A stretch of DNA of 64,000 nucleotides from Zobellia amurskyensis (lineage in GTDB: Bacteria > Bacteroidota > Bacteroidia > Flavobacteriales > Flavobacteriaceae): assembly GCF_009725985.1 (NCBI RefSeq), contig NZ_RCNR01000004.1:124001-188000 (forward strand), in the 5' to 3' direction. Made by a program: the position numbers and the translations under genes. A model generated the notes under the pieces. The model was not told the origin of the DNA. It was given only the letters and a program-made list of their open reading frames with translations, and made no database searches. The first letter of the stretch is position 1; every line of letters begins with the position of its first letter. This document shows, piece after piece, positions 18,573-29,346 of the stretch.

Positions 18573-19361
18573 TTAGTAATCTGAATATTCTGTAGGATAA
18601 AGCAGCATGATATCCGCTTTACTTACGTTGTTTTGGTAATTAGGGTCTGCCTTTAATTTTAGCCACTTAGGAGCGGTTCTAAAAGCATCCCAGTGGGCAT
18701 CTCTAGATTCCATATCCTTAAAAGTGGTCATGTACATGAGGTTGGGCATACGGTCTCCGAATAAGACTTCGGCATAAAAAACAGCATTAAAACCTAAAGA
18801 TTCAAAAAGTTCTACTTCCCCTCCTGCATTGAACATATCTACTTTGTTTTGGTAAATTGCTTCAGTAGAAGATTCATAGCTGCGAAGTTCATATACGCGG
18901 TCTTTTCTTGGCCCTTCTATTTTTGAAGCTTCCATAACCGGCATTTCTGAAAAAGCCTTCATTAAAACGGAATTAATGCGCTCATAAGGTGCATTGTCAT
19001 GTTTCGCATTTATATAATTGGAGCCTGCGGAAATATAACTTTTATCCTGAGCTAGCATATTGTCCAGAGTCAAGAATTGCTCCAAAGAGCTGAAAGGAAG
19101 GAGTATATAAATTTTAAGTTCGTTAATATCTTCTGAAGGAATAGTTTTAAACACACCAACATTCTCTATTCCGGCTCGCTTTAATGCAGGTAGATAAGCA
19201 TCTTTTAAATAGCTGTCCACAACCTTTTCTTGATTTCCATCCTTTAAAAAATAAGTTTTTAGTTGATAAAACTGTCGTTCTTGATCTTGTGCGTTAGAAG
19301 AAAAAGCAATGGCGAAAATTAGAATAACAGCTACTAAAGAACTTTGGATTGAATTTTTCAT
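18573..19361 (-). CDS. Secreted NIPSNAP-domain protein
   Basis: The 262 residues start with a signal peptide (MKNSIQSSLVAVILIFAIAFSSNAQ). Two dimeric alpha-beta-barrel NIPSNAP-like halves follow: FYQLKTYFLKDG...YLPALKRAGIENVGVFKT, and VYELRSYESSTE...ELFESLGFNAVFYAEVLFG with WDAFRTAPKWLKLK. The family has no agreed biochemical role. Bacterial periplasmic versions are common in marine flavobacteria, often beside sugar or dehydrogenase genes, but no such neighbour is seen here. Confidence 0.85.
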   Translation of the reverse strand: MKNSIQSSLVAVILIFAIAFSSNAQDQERQFYQLKTYFLKDGNQEKVVDSYLKDAYLPALKRAGIENVGVFKTIPSEDINELKIYILLPFSSLEQFLTLDNMLAQDKSYISAGSNYINAKHDNAPYERINSVLMKAFSEMPVMEASKIEGPRKDRVYELRSYESSTEAIYQNKVDMFNAGGEVELFESLGFNAVFYAEVLFGDRMPNLMYMTTFKDMESRDAHWDAFRTAPKWLKLKADPNYQNNVSKADIMLLYPTEYSDY

Positions 19362-19383
19362 GATAGTATGTGGTTTGGAAAAT

Positions 19384-19391
19384 CAAACTTA
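19384..19391 (-). promoter_or_regulatory. -7 promoter element of the NIPSNAP gene
   Basis: The minus strand reads TAAGTTTG, a perfect TAnnTTTG, 23 bases upstream of the start codon at 19361. Confidence 0.45.
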
Positions 19392-19525
19392 GCAAAGAAC
19401 CCTCGTAAAACCTAATAAATATCAGGCAGAAGAAGAATACGCGCAATACCGTTTTTTTTGAGGGTAAATAGCTTCCTTTTTTTGGAAGAATCAACGTAAC
19501 TTGCAGTAAAGAAAATATATTGAAG

Positions 19526-20290
19526 ATGGATTTAAATCTCGCGGTACTTATAGATGGTGACAATATTCCTTCGGCTTACGTTAAGGAAATGATGGAAGAG
19601 ATTGCTAAATACGGTAATCCTACTATTAAACGTATTTATGGCGACTGGACTAATCCTCGCTTGGGAAAATGGAAAAATGTTCTTTTGGAAAATGCAATAA
19701 CCCCAATTCAGCAATACGGCTATACACAAGGTAAAAATGCCACGGATTCTGCCATGATTATAGATGCTATGGATATTCTTTATACCGGTAAGGTAAATGG
19801 TTTTTGTATTGTGAGTAGCGATAGTGATTTTACCCGCTTGGCAACACGTCTGCGAGAAGCCGGTATGCAGGTCTTTGGTATAGGTGAAAAGAAAACGCCC
19901 AATCCTTTTATAGTAGCGTGTGATAAATTTATTTATATAGAAATCCTTAAAAAGGAAGATGAGGAAGAAGATAGTACCGCAAGCAATAAAACCGCAAAAG
20001 TGACTAAGAACAGTGTGGACAGAATCACCGCTAAAGATATTAGGTTGATAGCTTCTACCATAGACGATGTGGCCGATGATGATGGTTGGGCTTTTCTGGG
20101 CGACGTAGGTAGTCTTTTACAGAAAAAACAGCCTAATTTTGATTCTAGAAACTACGGTTTTCAAAAACTTACTCCGCTTATCAATTCTATTAAATCTATA
20201 GAAGTAGATAGACGCGAAGATTCAAAAGGACGAAAAAAACTGGTCTACGTTAAAATGGCGGACAAGCCTAAATCGCGCTCAACAAAATAA
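19526..20290 (+). CDS. NYN-domain nuclease-like protein with OST-HTH/LOTUS domain
   Basis: The ATG at 19526 (MDLNLAVLIDGDNIP) is chosen over a TTG two codons earlier. The 254 residues comprise an N-terminal PIN-like NYN (LabA-type) domain with acidic metal-site residues in LIDGDNIP, NATDSAMIIDAMD and VSSDSDFTRLA. A charged linker at about 148-168 follows. The C-terminal OST-HTH/LOTUS module (about 172-245) shows ITAKDIRLI, DGWAFLGDVGSLLQKKQPNFD and GFQKLTPLI. NYN domains are predicted RNases and LOTUS binds RNA, so a role in RNA processing or decay is inferred. It is a single gene divergent from NIPSNAP. Confidence 0.85.
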   Translation: MDLNLAVLIDGDNIPSAYVKEMMEEIAKYGNPTIKRIYGDWTNPRLGKWKNVLLENAITPIQQYGYTQGKNATDSAMIIDAMDILYTGKVNGFCIVSSDSDFTRLATRLREAGMQVFGIGEKKTPNPFIVACDKFIYIEILKKEDEEEDSTASNKTAKVTKNSVDRITAKDIRLIASTIDDVADDDGWAFLGDVGSLLQKKQPNFDSRNYGFQKLTPLINSIKSIEVDRREDSKGRKKLVYVKMADKPKSRSTK

Positions 20291-20378
20291 TAAGGGTCTT
20301 ATGTTCGTTTTATATAGATGGCTTCATTTTTCAATGAAGAATGAGCTGGAAATTAGTACGAATTAATTTGTTGAAGAA

Positions 20379-20807
20379 ATGAGAACTTTTAAGAAAAATT
20401 CACTCGCTGTATTGACCGCTTTTTTAATTAGTATGACTTTTGGTGGTACTATAAGTGCAAATGTTCTGAATGATGGGGTTGAAAAGGGTAACGTTGTAAA
20501 ACCTAGTGAAAGTGAATTGTTGGGCAGTTGGGAATATTCTGCTGAAAATGCTCCGGATAAATATAAGTTGGGGGCACTTTCTATTTTTCAAGAAAACGGG
20601 GAGAATAATGTGTTTGTTCAACTTGATGAAAGAGAGATTTTAGGTGAAAAAGTTAATTTGGTTGGTAATACAATTAATTTTGAAGTAACCTTGGAAGGGA
20701 TTGCATTTACCGTTAAGCTTACTGCAAAAGGCGAAGCCCTTACAGGTACATACACTTCTGCTGATGGTACTTTTGAAATAAAAGGAGCACGAGTGAAAAT
20801 TATGTAA
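20379..20807 (+). CDS. Small secreted protein, lipocalin-like
   Basis: The 142 residues have a signal peptide (about 1-28, ending ISAN). The mature part begins ELLGSWEYSAENAPDKYKLGALSIFQENG and ends in beta hairpins (LTGTYTSADGTFEIKGARVKI). The LGSWEY start and the alternating strands are typical of small lipocalin-like domains of Bacteroidota, but I cannot name the family. It is probably periplasmic. Function is unknown. Confidence 0.65.
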   Translation: MRTFKKNSLAVLTAFLISMTFGGTISANVLNDGVEKGNVVKPSESELLGSWEYSAENAPDKYKLGALSIFQENGENNVFVQLDEREILGEKVNLVGNTINFEVTLEGIAFTVKLTAKGEALTGTYTSADGTFEIKGARVKIM

Positions 20808-20875
20808 AGTCAGGAATGTGGAGAAAGACTTTTTTCCACAATAGTACGTAGTGAGAGAGTAGTACATTATTTATG

Positions 20876-20883
20876 TATTTTTG
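20876..20883 (+). promoter_or_regulatory. -7 promoter element of the amidohydrolase gene
   Basis: TATTTTTG, a perfect TAnnTTTG, lies 22 bases before the chosen start at 20906. It overlaps the longer in-frame ORF starting at 20873, which supports the downstream start. Confidence 0.45.
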
Positions 20884-20905
20884 GTATCCTCCAAATTCTC
20901 TTATT

Positions 20906-22522
20906 ATGAAAAAAATACTTCCCTTATTATTGTTGGTCCTTACGGGTTGTGAGTACCTAAAGGAAAAAGTGGACATGGTTATCGTGAATGCTAATGTATA
21001 CACGGTTGATGAAAAGTTTTCTAAAGCAGAAGCTTTTGCTGTTCATAAAGGCAAATTCATTGCTGTAGGAACCACTGAAGAAATTAGGGATAAATATACC
21101 TCGGATCAATTGGTAGATGCAGATGGCCGTACGATAACCCCAGGTCTTATAGATGCCCACTGTCACTTTTTTGGTTTAGGTCTTAAACAGCAAGTGGTTG
21201 ATCTTGTCGGAACCAAAAGTTTTGAAGAGGTTTTGGAACGCGTTCAGGCTTTTCAAAATGAAAATCCCAAAGAATTCATATTAGGTGATGGTTGGGACCA
21301 AAATGATTGGGAGGTAAAAGAATATCCAACCCGTAAAGAATTAGATCAACTTTTTCCGGATACCCCAGTCGCCTTAAGTCGTATTGATGGTCATGCGTTG
21401 TTAGTCAATAAAGCCACTTTGGATTTGGCGGGCATCGATTGGCGTACAAAAGTAGAGGGTGGGGAAATCGTAAGAGGCGCAATGGGTATTACCGGAGTAC
21501 TGGTAGACAACCCAATGGATTTGGTGTATTCTAAAATTCCGATGCCAAGCTTAGATGCTCAAGTTAAAGCATTAAAAGATGCAGAAAGAATTTGTTTGAA
21601 TAATGGATTAACTACCGTTGATGATGCAGGATTAAATCGCGCTACTATAGAGCTTATAGATAGTTTGCAACAAACAGGAGAGCTTTCGATTAAGGTGTAC
21701 GCCATGGTGAGTAATACTCCAGAGGATGTAGATTATTTTATCTATAAGGGACCGTTAAAAACAGATAGGCTAAATGTACGTTCGGTTAAGGTGTATGGAG
21801 ACGGTGCACTTGGTTCCAGGGGAGCCGCTTTAAAAAAACCATATGCTGATAAATGGGGTCATTATGGAGCTATGGTTACGCCAGTAGATGAAATTGAAGA
21901 TTTAGCACGCCGTTTAGCAATTTCCGAATATCAGATGAATACCCACGCTATTGGAGATTCTGCAAATGCAGTCGTACTAAGAACATATCAAGAAGTACTA
22001 AAGGACAGACCCAACCGTCGTTGGAGAATAGAGCATGCTCAGATTATAGATTCGTTGGATTTTGATTATTTTGGGAATGGGGTAATACCTTCTGTGCAGC
22101 CTACTCATGCCACGAGTGATATGTATTGGGCGGAAGACCGTTTAGGAGAAGAGCGGATGAAAGGAGCGTATGCATTCAAAAAACTTTTAGATAAAGCGGG
22201 AACACTTGCTTTAGGTACAGATTTTCCAGTAGAACAGGTAAGTCCGTTTTTAACTTTTTATGCAGCTGTAACTAGAAAGGATGTTGAAGGGTACCCCGAA
22301 GGCGGATTTCAAATGCAAGACGCGCTCACACGTGAAGAAGCGTTAAGGGGAATGACCATCTGGGCGGCATATTCCAATTTTGAGGAAAATGAAAAAGGGA
22401 GTATAGAGTCTGGAAAATTTGCAGATTTTGTAATCTATGATAAAGATATGATGACTGTTCCGGTTGCTGAGATTCCTAGCATTATGGCTGAGCAGACCTT
22501 TGTGAACGGTAAGACAAGATAA
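20906..22522 (+). CDS. Amidohydrolase lipoprotein, YtcJ-like
   Basis: The ATG at 20906 gives MKKILPLLLLVLTGC, a lipoprotein signal (Cys15). The 538-residue protein has the amidohydrolase-3 plan: a small beta domain (VIVNANVYTVDEKFSKAEAFAV), then the metallo-barrel with metal ligands DAHCHFFG, DGHALLVN, a His in HAIGDSANAVVL, EHAQIID, and the catalytic Asp in LGTDFPVEQVSP. The C-terminal strands (GSIESGKFADFVIYDKDMM) close the beta domain. Members hydrolyse N-acyl or cyclic amide bonds; the substrate is unknown. A terminator follows. Confidence 0.88.
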   Translation: MKKILPLLLLVLTGCEYLKEKVDMVIVNANVYTVDEKFSKAEAFAVHKGKFIAVGTTEEIRDKYTSDQLVDADGRTITPGLIDAHCHFFGLGLKQQVVDLVGTKSFEEVLERVQAFQNENPKEFILGDGWDQNDWEVKEYPTRKELDQLFPDTPVALSRIDGHALLVNKATLDLAGIDWRTKVEGGEIVRGAMGITGVLVDNPMDLVYSKIPMPSLDAQVKALKDAERICLNNGLTTVDDAGLNRATIELIDSLQQTGELSIKVYAMVSNTPEDVDYFIYKGPLKTDRLNVRSVKVYGDGALGSRGAALKKPYADKWGHYGAMVTPVDEIEDLARRLAISEYQMNTHAIGDSANAVVLRTYQEVLKDRPNRRWRIEHAQIIDSLDFDYFGNGVIPSVQPTHATSDMYWAEDRLGEERMKGAYAFKKLLDKAGTLALGTDFPVEQVSPFLTFYAAVTRKDVEGYPEGGFQMQDALTREEALRGMTIWAAYSNFEENEKGSIESGKFADFVIYDKDMMTVPVAEIPSIMAEQTFVNGKTR

Positions 22523-22541
22523 TTACGAAAAGTTATGGCAT

Positions 22542-22576
22542 AAAAAAACCGAAGCTTTCAAAGCTTCGGTTTTTTC
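22542..22576. terminator. Bidirectional terminator
   Basis: An A-run, a 10-bp stem ACCGAAGCTT/AAGCTTCGGT with a 3-base loop, and a T-run lie between the convergent amidohydrolase and DUF2911 genes. Confidence 0.9.
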
Positions 22577-22598
22577 TAATTATAGATTTCAGGATACT

Positions 22599-23147
22599 TT
22601 ATTTTTTAGTAGCGGTAATAGGAACTGCAATTCTTGTTTTGTCCCATCCCATTACCATTTTAAAGCCTGCTCCGTCTTCCTTAAAGGCGATAGAAAACTC
22701 CTCCAAAGAATTTGAATCTTCTGAGCTTGGTACGCTAACACGGGCAACATCTGCGCTCTCATCATAAGAATACGCACCCCATTGGTTTAGGTTCTTGTTA
22801 AGAACAACGGTCCATTCACTTTGGCCTGGAATCGTAAATATAGCGTAGGTTCCAGCTTTAATTTCTTTTCCTCCAAAATTCACATCTGAATAGAAAGTTA
22901 CCTCGGCAGCTTCGTTAGCGCCAGTACGCCATACTTTTCCGGCAGGAGCAAGTTCCGATAGGGAACGTCCTTTCAGTTGTGGGCGACTATAGATAACACG
23001 AGCAGTTTTTGTAGATACTTTGTAATCGGTTGGGAAAGCCGCCATATCCATAGGGCTTTTATCTAATCCACTAAATTTTTGAGCTAATGCATCAGTTGAA
23101 ACGGTCATGACAAATGCCATCAAAGCAATAAAAAGTACTTTTTTCAT
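22599..23147 (-). CDS. Secreted DUF2911 protein
   Basis: The 182 residues have a signal peptide (MKKVLFIALMAFVMTVSTDALAQ). The DUF2911 core includes SPMDMAAFP, ARVIYSRPQLKGRSL, GKVWRTGANEAAEVTFYSDV, GTYAIFTIPGQ, and WTVVLNKNLNQWGAYSYDES near the middle. The family is abundant in Bacteroidota, is predicted to be a periplasmic beta-sandwich and has no known function. It is transcribed alone. Confidence 0.88.
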   Translation of the reverse strand: MKKVLFIALMAFVMTVSTDALAQKFSGLDKSPMDMAAFPTDYKVSTKTARVIYSRPQLKGRSLSELAPAGKVWRTGANEAAEVTFYSDVNFGGKEIKAGTYAIFTIPGQSEWTVVLNKNLNQWGAYSYDESADVARVSVPSSEDSNSLEEFSIAFKEDGAGFKMVMGWDKTRIAVPITATKK

Positions 23148-23386
23148 AATTGTGTTTGTTTTGCTATAAAACTAATTAGTATTGAATGTAAAATTAACTA
23201 AAAGGTCGTTAATTTTTGCGCTACTTACAGAAAGAATGATTTTTAAAGTAAAAAAATAAAAATAGTGATGTATTGATGTTGAATTGCAATTTAATATTTC
23301 AATATGAAATCATTTAAGCTATATATGTTTTATAATTGAAAGTTTAGTCGCATTTTTGACTTCAAATTAGAAATAAACAAAGAGTT

Positions 23387-25051
23387 ATGTGTGGAATTGT
23401 ATGTGCATTTGATTTAAAAGAAAGTTCAGATGTTTTAAGACCCCAATTATTGGAGATGTCTAAGAAAATACGTCACCGTGGTCCGGATTGGAGTGGTATC
23501 TATGCCGATGAAAAAGCCATTTTAGCGCATGAGCGTTTGGCTATTGTTGATCCAGCTTCCGGTACCCAGCCGTTGTTCAGTGAAGATAAAAAATTGGTTT
23601 TGGCCGCTAATGGCGAAATCTATAACCATAGAGAGTTGCGTAAGCAGTTCGAAGGAAAATATAATTTCCAGACCGAGTCTGATTGTGAAGTTATTTTAGC
23701 GCTTTATCAAGAAAAGGGAGCTGATTTCTTAGATGAGATGAACGGTATATTTGGTTTCGCTATTTACGATACTGAAAACGATTCGTATTTCGTGGCGCGT
23801 GACCATATGGGTATTATTCCGCTTTATATCGGATGGGACCAAAACGGAACTTTCTATGTGGCTTCTGAATTGAAAGCTTTGGAGGGTACGTGTTCAAAAA
23901 TTCAATTATTTCCTCCGGGACATTATTTAAGTAGTGAAGACGGTGAGTTTAAAAAATGGTATTCTAGAGATTGGATGGAATATGATGCCGTTAAGGAAAA
24001 CGAAACAAGCATTAAGGAAATCAAAGAAGCTTTGGAAGCTGCCGTACACCGTCAGTTAATGTCAGATGTACCTTATGGAGTATTGCTTTCAGGAGGATTG
24101 GATTCTTCTGTTACATCGGCAATAGCCAAAAAATACGCGCAAAAACGTATTGAGTCCGGTGATACTGCAGATGCTTGGTGGCCTCAGTTGCACTCTTTTT
24201 CAGTAGGACTTGAGGGTTCTCCAGATTTGGCAGCGGCCCAGAAAGTAGCGGATCATATTGGAACGGTACATCATGAAATAAAATTTACTATTCAAGAAGG
24301 TTTAGATGCGATCAAGGATGTTGTTTACAACTTGGAGACCTATGATATAACTACGATTAGAGCTTCCACGCCTATGTATCTTATGGCTAGGGTAATTAAA
24401 TCTATGGGGATTAAAATGGTACTTTCTGGTGAAGGTGCAGATGAGCTTTTTGGAGGTTACCTTTATTTTCACAAAGCACCGAATGATAAAGAGTTCCATG
24501 AAGAGACTGTTCGTAAATTGAGCAAGTTGCATATGTACGATTGTTTACGGGCAAACAAGTCTTTAGCTGCTTGGGGTATTGAAGGTCGTGTGCCGTTCTT
24601 GGATAAGGAATTTATGGATGTAGCTATGCGTATCAACCCAAAAGATAAAATGATTAATGGCGAGCGTATGGAGAAATGGGTTGTTAGAAAAGCTTTTGAA
24701 GATATGTTGCCGGAAAGCGTAGCATGGAGACAAAAGGAACAATTTTCCGATGGTGTAGGATACAGCTGGATCGATACTTTAAAGGTTGTTGTTAACGAGG
24801 AGGTTTCAGATGAGCAACTGGCAAATGCCAAGTTCCGTTTCCCAATACAGACTCCAACTTCAAAAGAAGAATTCTATTACCGTTCTATTTTTGAATCTCA
24901 TTTCCCTTCAGATGCAGCGGCCCTATGTGTTCCTCAAGAAGCTTCTGTTGCATGTAGCACTCAAATAGCTTTGGAGTGGGACGAAGCGTTCAAAAACATG
25001 AACGACCCATCTGGTAGAGCTGTGGCTAACGTACATGATGATGCGTATTAG
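23387..25051 (+). CDS. asnB: Asparagine synthase B, glutamine-hydrolysing
   Basis: Converts aspartate, glutamine and ATP to asparagine and glutamate in the cytosol. The 554-residue length equals the E. coli AsnB type. Cys2 (MCGIV) is the N-terminal nucleophile of the class II glutaminase domain (about 1-190), with RHRGPDWSG and NGEIYNH. The synthetase domain has the PP-loop SGGLDSSV and later LSGEGADELFGGY and GRVPFLDKEF. It is a single gene with a good downstream terminator. A weak CATTTTTG box at about 23350 could be its promoter. Confidence 0.97.
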   Translation: MCGIVCAFDLKESSDVLRPQLLEMSKKIRHRGPDWSGIYADEKAILAHERLAIVDPASGTQPLFSEDKKLVLAANGEIYNHRELRKQFEGKYNFQTESDCEVILALYQEKGADFLDEMNGIFGFAIYDTENDSYFVARDHMGIIPLYIGWDQNGTFYVASELKALEGTCSKIQLFPPGHYLSSEDGEFKKWYSRDWMEYDAVKENETSIKEIKEALEAAVHRQLMSDVPYGVLLSGGLDSSVTSAIAKKYAQKRIESGDTADAWWPQLHSFSVGLEGSPDLAAAQKVADHIGTVHHEIKFTIQEGLDAIKDVVYNLETYDITTIRASTPMYLMARVIKSMGIKMVLSGEGADELFGGYLYFHKAPNDKEFHEETVRKLSKLHMYDCLRANKSLAAWGIEGRVPFLDKEFMDVAMRINPKDKMINGERMEKWVVRKAFEDMLPESVAWRQKEQFSDGVGYSWIDTLKVVVNEEVSDEQLANAKFRFPIQTPTSKEEFYYRSIFESHFPSDAAALCVPQEASVACSTQIALEWDEAFKNMNDPSGRAVANVHDDAY

Positions 25052-25091
25052 AACCATTATTTAAGGTTATTTATATAATTAGCTAGGAATT

Positions 25092-25126
25092 GACCTGCTG
25101 CGCCATAAAGGCCAGCAGGTCTTTTT
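25092..25126 (+). terminator. asnB terminator
   Basis: A 9-bp stem GACCTGCTG / CAGCAGGTC with a 12-base loop is followed by TTTTTG. Confidence 0.85.
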
Positions 25127-25333
25127 GTTAGTATTCTGAACGAACGGAATGAAGTTGGTGTTTTGAAAATTTTGCAAGGCCGGTGCAAGTTGGGTGAATG
25201 AGGTTCTAATGCATAAGATTTCTATGGTTTGAATTTGAGAGACTTAGGTTTTGAAAGGCGTATATCCAAATCCGGTTCCGAAGTGGTAATTTTCCACAAT
25301 TTTTGTTGATAACTTAGAGGTTATAACAATTCT

Positions 25334-25360
25334 CAAAACCCCATATTTTATGGGGTTTTG
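25334..25360. repeat. 12-bp inverted repeat just upstream of the gyrB -7 box
   Basis: CAAAACCCCATA, then TTT, then TATGGGGTTTTG: a perfect 12-bp stem with a 3-base spacer. It ends 2 bases before TATATTTG. It could be an operator or a terminator insulating gyrB from read-through. Confidence 0.75.
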
Positions 25361-25362
25361 CG

Positions 25363-25370
25363 TATATTTG
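25363..25370 (+). promoter_or_regulatory. gyrB -7 promoter element
   Basis: TATATTTG matches TAnnTTTG. It lies 40 bases before the gyrB start, so the leader is about 35 bases. The region where a -33 TTG would sit is occupied by the inverted repeat. Confidence 0.55.
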
Positions 25371-25395
25371 TGAGATTGCCAAAAATTAAGTTTAA

Positions 25396-27363
<1,968 letters not shown>

Positions 27364-27387
27364 CAATTAGGGTTTTCACAACAAATA

Positions 27388-27411
27388 TTCGTCCGCCACT
27401 TGGCGGACGAA
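27388..27411. repeat. GC-rich hairpin downstream of gyrB
   Basis: TTCGTCCGCCA / TGGCGGACGAA forms a perfect 11-bp inverted repeat with a 2-base spacer, 25 bases after the gyrB stop. A T-run is lacking (CTATTTTA follows), so it is a weak terminator, an mRNA-stabilising 3' hairpin or a REP-like element. Confidence 0.7.
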
Positions 27412-27449
27412 CTATTTTAGGGGCAGTTCAATAACCCTAAACCCCTATT

Positions 27450-28190
27450 ATGAAATTACAGTTAGTATCAATGGTATTATTTATGTCCAGCGTTGTTTGT
27501 TTTGGACAAGAGAGTTTAAAAGAGCGCGAGCAACAAGCCGCCTTTGATCCAGCCTATTCATCTTACTCTCGTAAAAAACCAGCTTACGTCACACTTAAGG
27601 ATGGCGGAAAGATGGAAGCAGATATAAAAGATGTGGATCGCAAAAAAGGTCTGATCAATGAAATCAAATTTATTAAGCCTGATGGCGAGAAGATTCGTGT
27701 TAAGGCAGAAGAAATTATTGATTTGTATATGGCTCCTTCAGGATTAGAAAAGCTCAATAACCAAGGTAACTTCATGAATGATGCTACCAAATGGGGGAAA
27801 ACAGACGCTTCCAAGTACATGAACAAAGGGTATACTATGTATACCAATCAAATGGTTTCTTTAAAGAATAAAAAGAAAGAAGAGGAGTATTTGATGCAGG
27901 TGGTTAATCCAAAGTACAGTCAGTTGATTGAAGTGTATTCAGACCCTTGGGCCAAGGAAACCGCAAGTATTGGAATTGGTGGAATGAAATTGGCAGGAGG
28001 TATTGCTAAGTCATATTACATCAAAAAAGGTGATGAAAAAGTACTGTGGTTAACTAAAAAGAACTTTGATGAGCATTTTGAATCTTTGTTTATGGATAAT
28101 GAAAAGTTCAAAGCAAAGTATGCAGGTGAGAAGTTCAAATGGAGCTTATTGGGTGTCTACATATTAGATTATACAGAGTTTAGTATGTAA
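27450..28190 (+). CDS. Secreted protein of unknown function
   Basis: The 246 residues start with a signal peptide (MKLQLVSMVLFMSSVVCFGQ). The mature part has a Lys-rich region, YVTLKDGGKMEADIKDVDRKKG, followed by a segment about RVKAEEIIDLYMAPSGLEKL, which looks like a small SH3/Sm-like barrel. A longer basic domain ends ILDYTEFSM. I do not recognise the family. It stands alone between the gyrB hairpin and a strong terminator. Confidence 0.6.
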   Translation: MKLQLVSMVLFMSSVVCFGQESLKEREQQAAFDPAYSSYSRKKPAYVTLKDGGKMEADIKDVDRKKGLINEIKFIKPDGEKIRVKAEEIIDLYMAPSGLEKLNNQGNFMNDATKWGKTDASKYMNKGYTMYTNQMVSLKNKKKEEEYLMQVVNPKYSQLIEVYSDPWAKETASIGIGGMKLAGGIAKSYYIKKGDEKVLWLTKKNFDEHFESLFMDNEKFKAKYAGEKFKWSLLGVYILDYTEFSM

Positions 28191-28235
28191 GTAAACCGTA
28201 CTTAAGCTATTTAGCTTACTAAAAAAATAATGCTG

Positions 28236-28275
28236 AAAAGGCCGTAATCATTTATGATTACGGCCTTTCTTTTTT
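28236..28275 (+). terminator. Terminator
   Basis: A perfect 15-bp stem, AAAGGCCGTAATCAT / ATGATTACGGCCTTT, with a 2-base loop is followed by a T-rich tract. It closes the gene at 27450-28190. Confidence 0.9.
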
Positions 28276-28371
28276 AAGTTGTCAATTATTTAAATATTTG
28301 ATAATGTGTACTGTAGAAAGCTCTTGTGTAAAATGGTCTTTATTTACTGCGTAATATAAAACCAGAACGCA

Positions 28372-29334
28372 TTGGATTTTTCAGTCATAGTTATGTATTT
28401 GGGCTTCATATTGGCCGCTTATTCCGTAGTGGGAAATGATACCATACAAACCCTGGGTACTTTTTTGAGTTCTAATGAGCGAAAAAAATGGTGGGTACTC
28501 TGGTTGTTTGCAGGTGGCATATTGGCGGTAACTTTAATTTACGGTTACATGACTCACAACGGAGATGTTTCTTATGGAAGATTGGCAAAATACCCAATGC
28601 CAGAGCCATTTTCTTGGTATTATTTACTTCCGCCCGTTATTCTTATGTTGTTAACGCGTACCGGTATACCTGTGAGTACGTCATTTCTGATTCTTACTTT
28701 TTTCAATGAAAAGAATTTAAGCAGCATGGTCACCAAATCGCTTTCTGGCTACGGAGTGGCATTTGTGGCGGCCATTGTACTCTATCTGGCCATATCACGA
28801 TTGGTGGAAAGAAAGTTTATAGAAAAGCCTATTACGGCAAGAGGGGAAAAACTTTGGACTATTTTGCAATGGTGTTCTACTGGTTTTTTATGGTCTCAAT
28901 GGTTGATTCAGGATTTTGCTAATATTTACGTTTATTTGCCGCGCGAATTAGGCATCTATTCAATGATTTTTTCATTGGTGGTTATTTTGGGCTTGTTAGC
29001 TTTTATAATTGCGTCTAAAGGAGGGGCTATACAGAGTATAATCAAGTCTAAGACGAATACGGTAGATATTCGTTCGGCAACAATTATAGATTTTGTGTAC
29101 GGGGTAGTGCTCTTTTACTTTAAGGAAATGAACAATGTGCCAATGAGTACCACATGGGTCTTTATTGGTATATTGGCAGGTCGTGAAATAGCCTTGAATT
29201 ATATGCTGAGAAAAAATGAGCCTAGAACAAAAATGTTCAAATCACTGGGTATGGATCTTGTTAAGGTTGTCATAGGTCTTGTAGTAAGTATCATTTTGGT
29301 GTTCGCCGTAAAATATTTGGCAACTTCTATTTAA
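28372..29334 (+). CDS. PiT-like inner-membrane permease, substrate unknown
   Basis: A 320-residue protein with eight or nine membrane segments. The start is TTG at 28372; an ATG at 28393 would cut into the first segment. Two pseudo-repeats recall the PiT phosphate transporters: GNDTIQTLGTF (21-31) with GIPVSTSFLIL, and QDFANIYVYLP with NVPMSTTWVFIG. PiT members have GANDVANA and PVSTTH at these places, so this is a divergent relative. The porin and Usp genes follow after 12 and 11 bases. The trio may import phosphate, sulfate or another anion. That role is inferred, and substrate specificity cannot be read from sequence. Confidence 0.7.
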   Translation: MDFSVIVMYLGFILAAYSVVGNDTIQTLGTFLSSNERKKWWVLWLFAGGILAVTLIYGYMTHNGDVSYGRLAKYPMPEPFSWYYLLPPVILMLLTRTGIPVSTSFLILTFFNEKNLSSMVTKSLSGYGVAFVAAIVLYLAISRLVERKFIEKPITARGEKLWTILQWCSTGFLWSQWLIQDFANIYVYLPRELGIYSMIFSLVVILGLLAFIIASKGGAIQSIIKSKTNTVDIRSATIIDFVYGVVLFYFKEMNNVPMSTTWVFIGILAGREIALNYMLRKNEPRTKMFKSLGMDLVKVVIGLVVSIILVFAVKYLATSI

Positions 29335-29346
29335 TTTTTATTAAGA

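Noticed and set aside
20332-20349. Hairpin CTTCATT/AATGAAG downstream of the NYN gene as terminator
   Set aside because: No T-run follows and the stem is only 7 bp, so it is not a supportable terminator.
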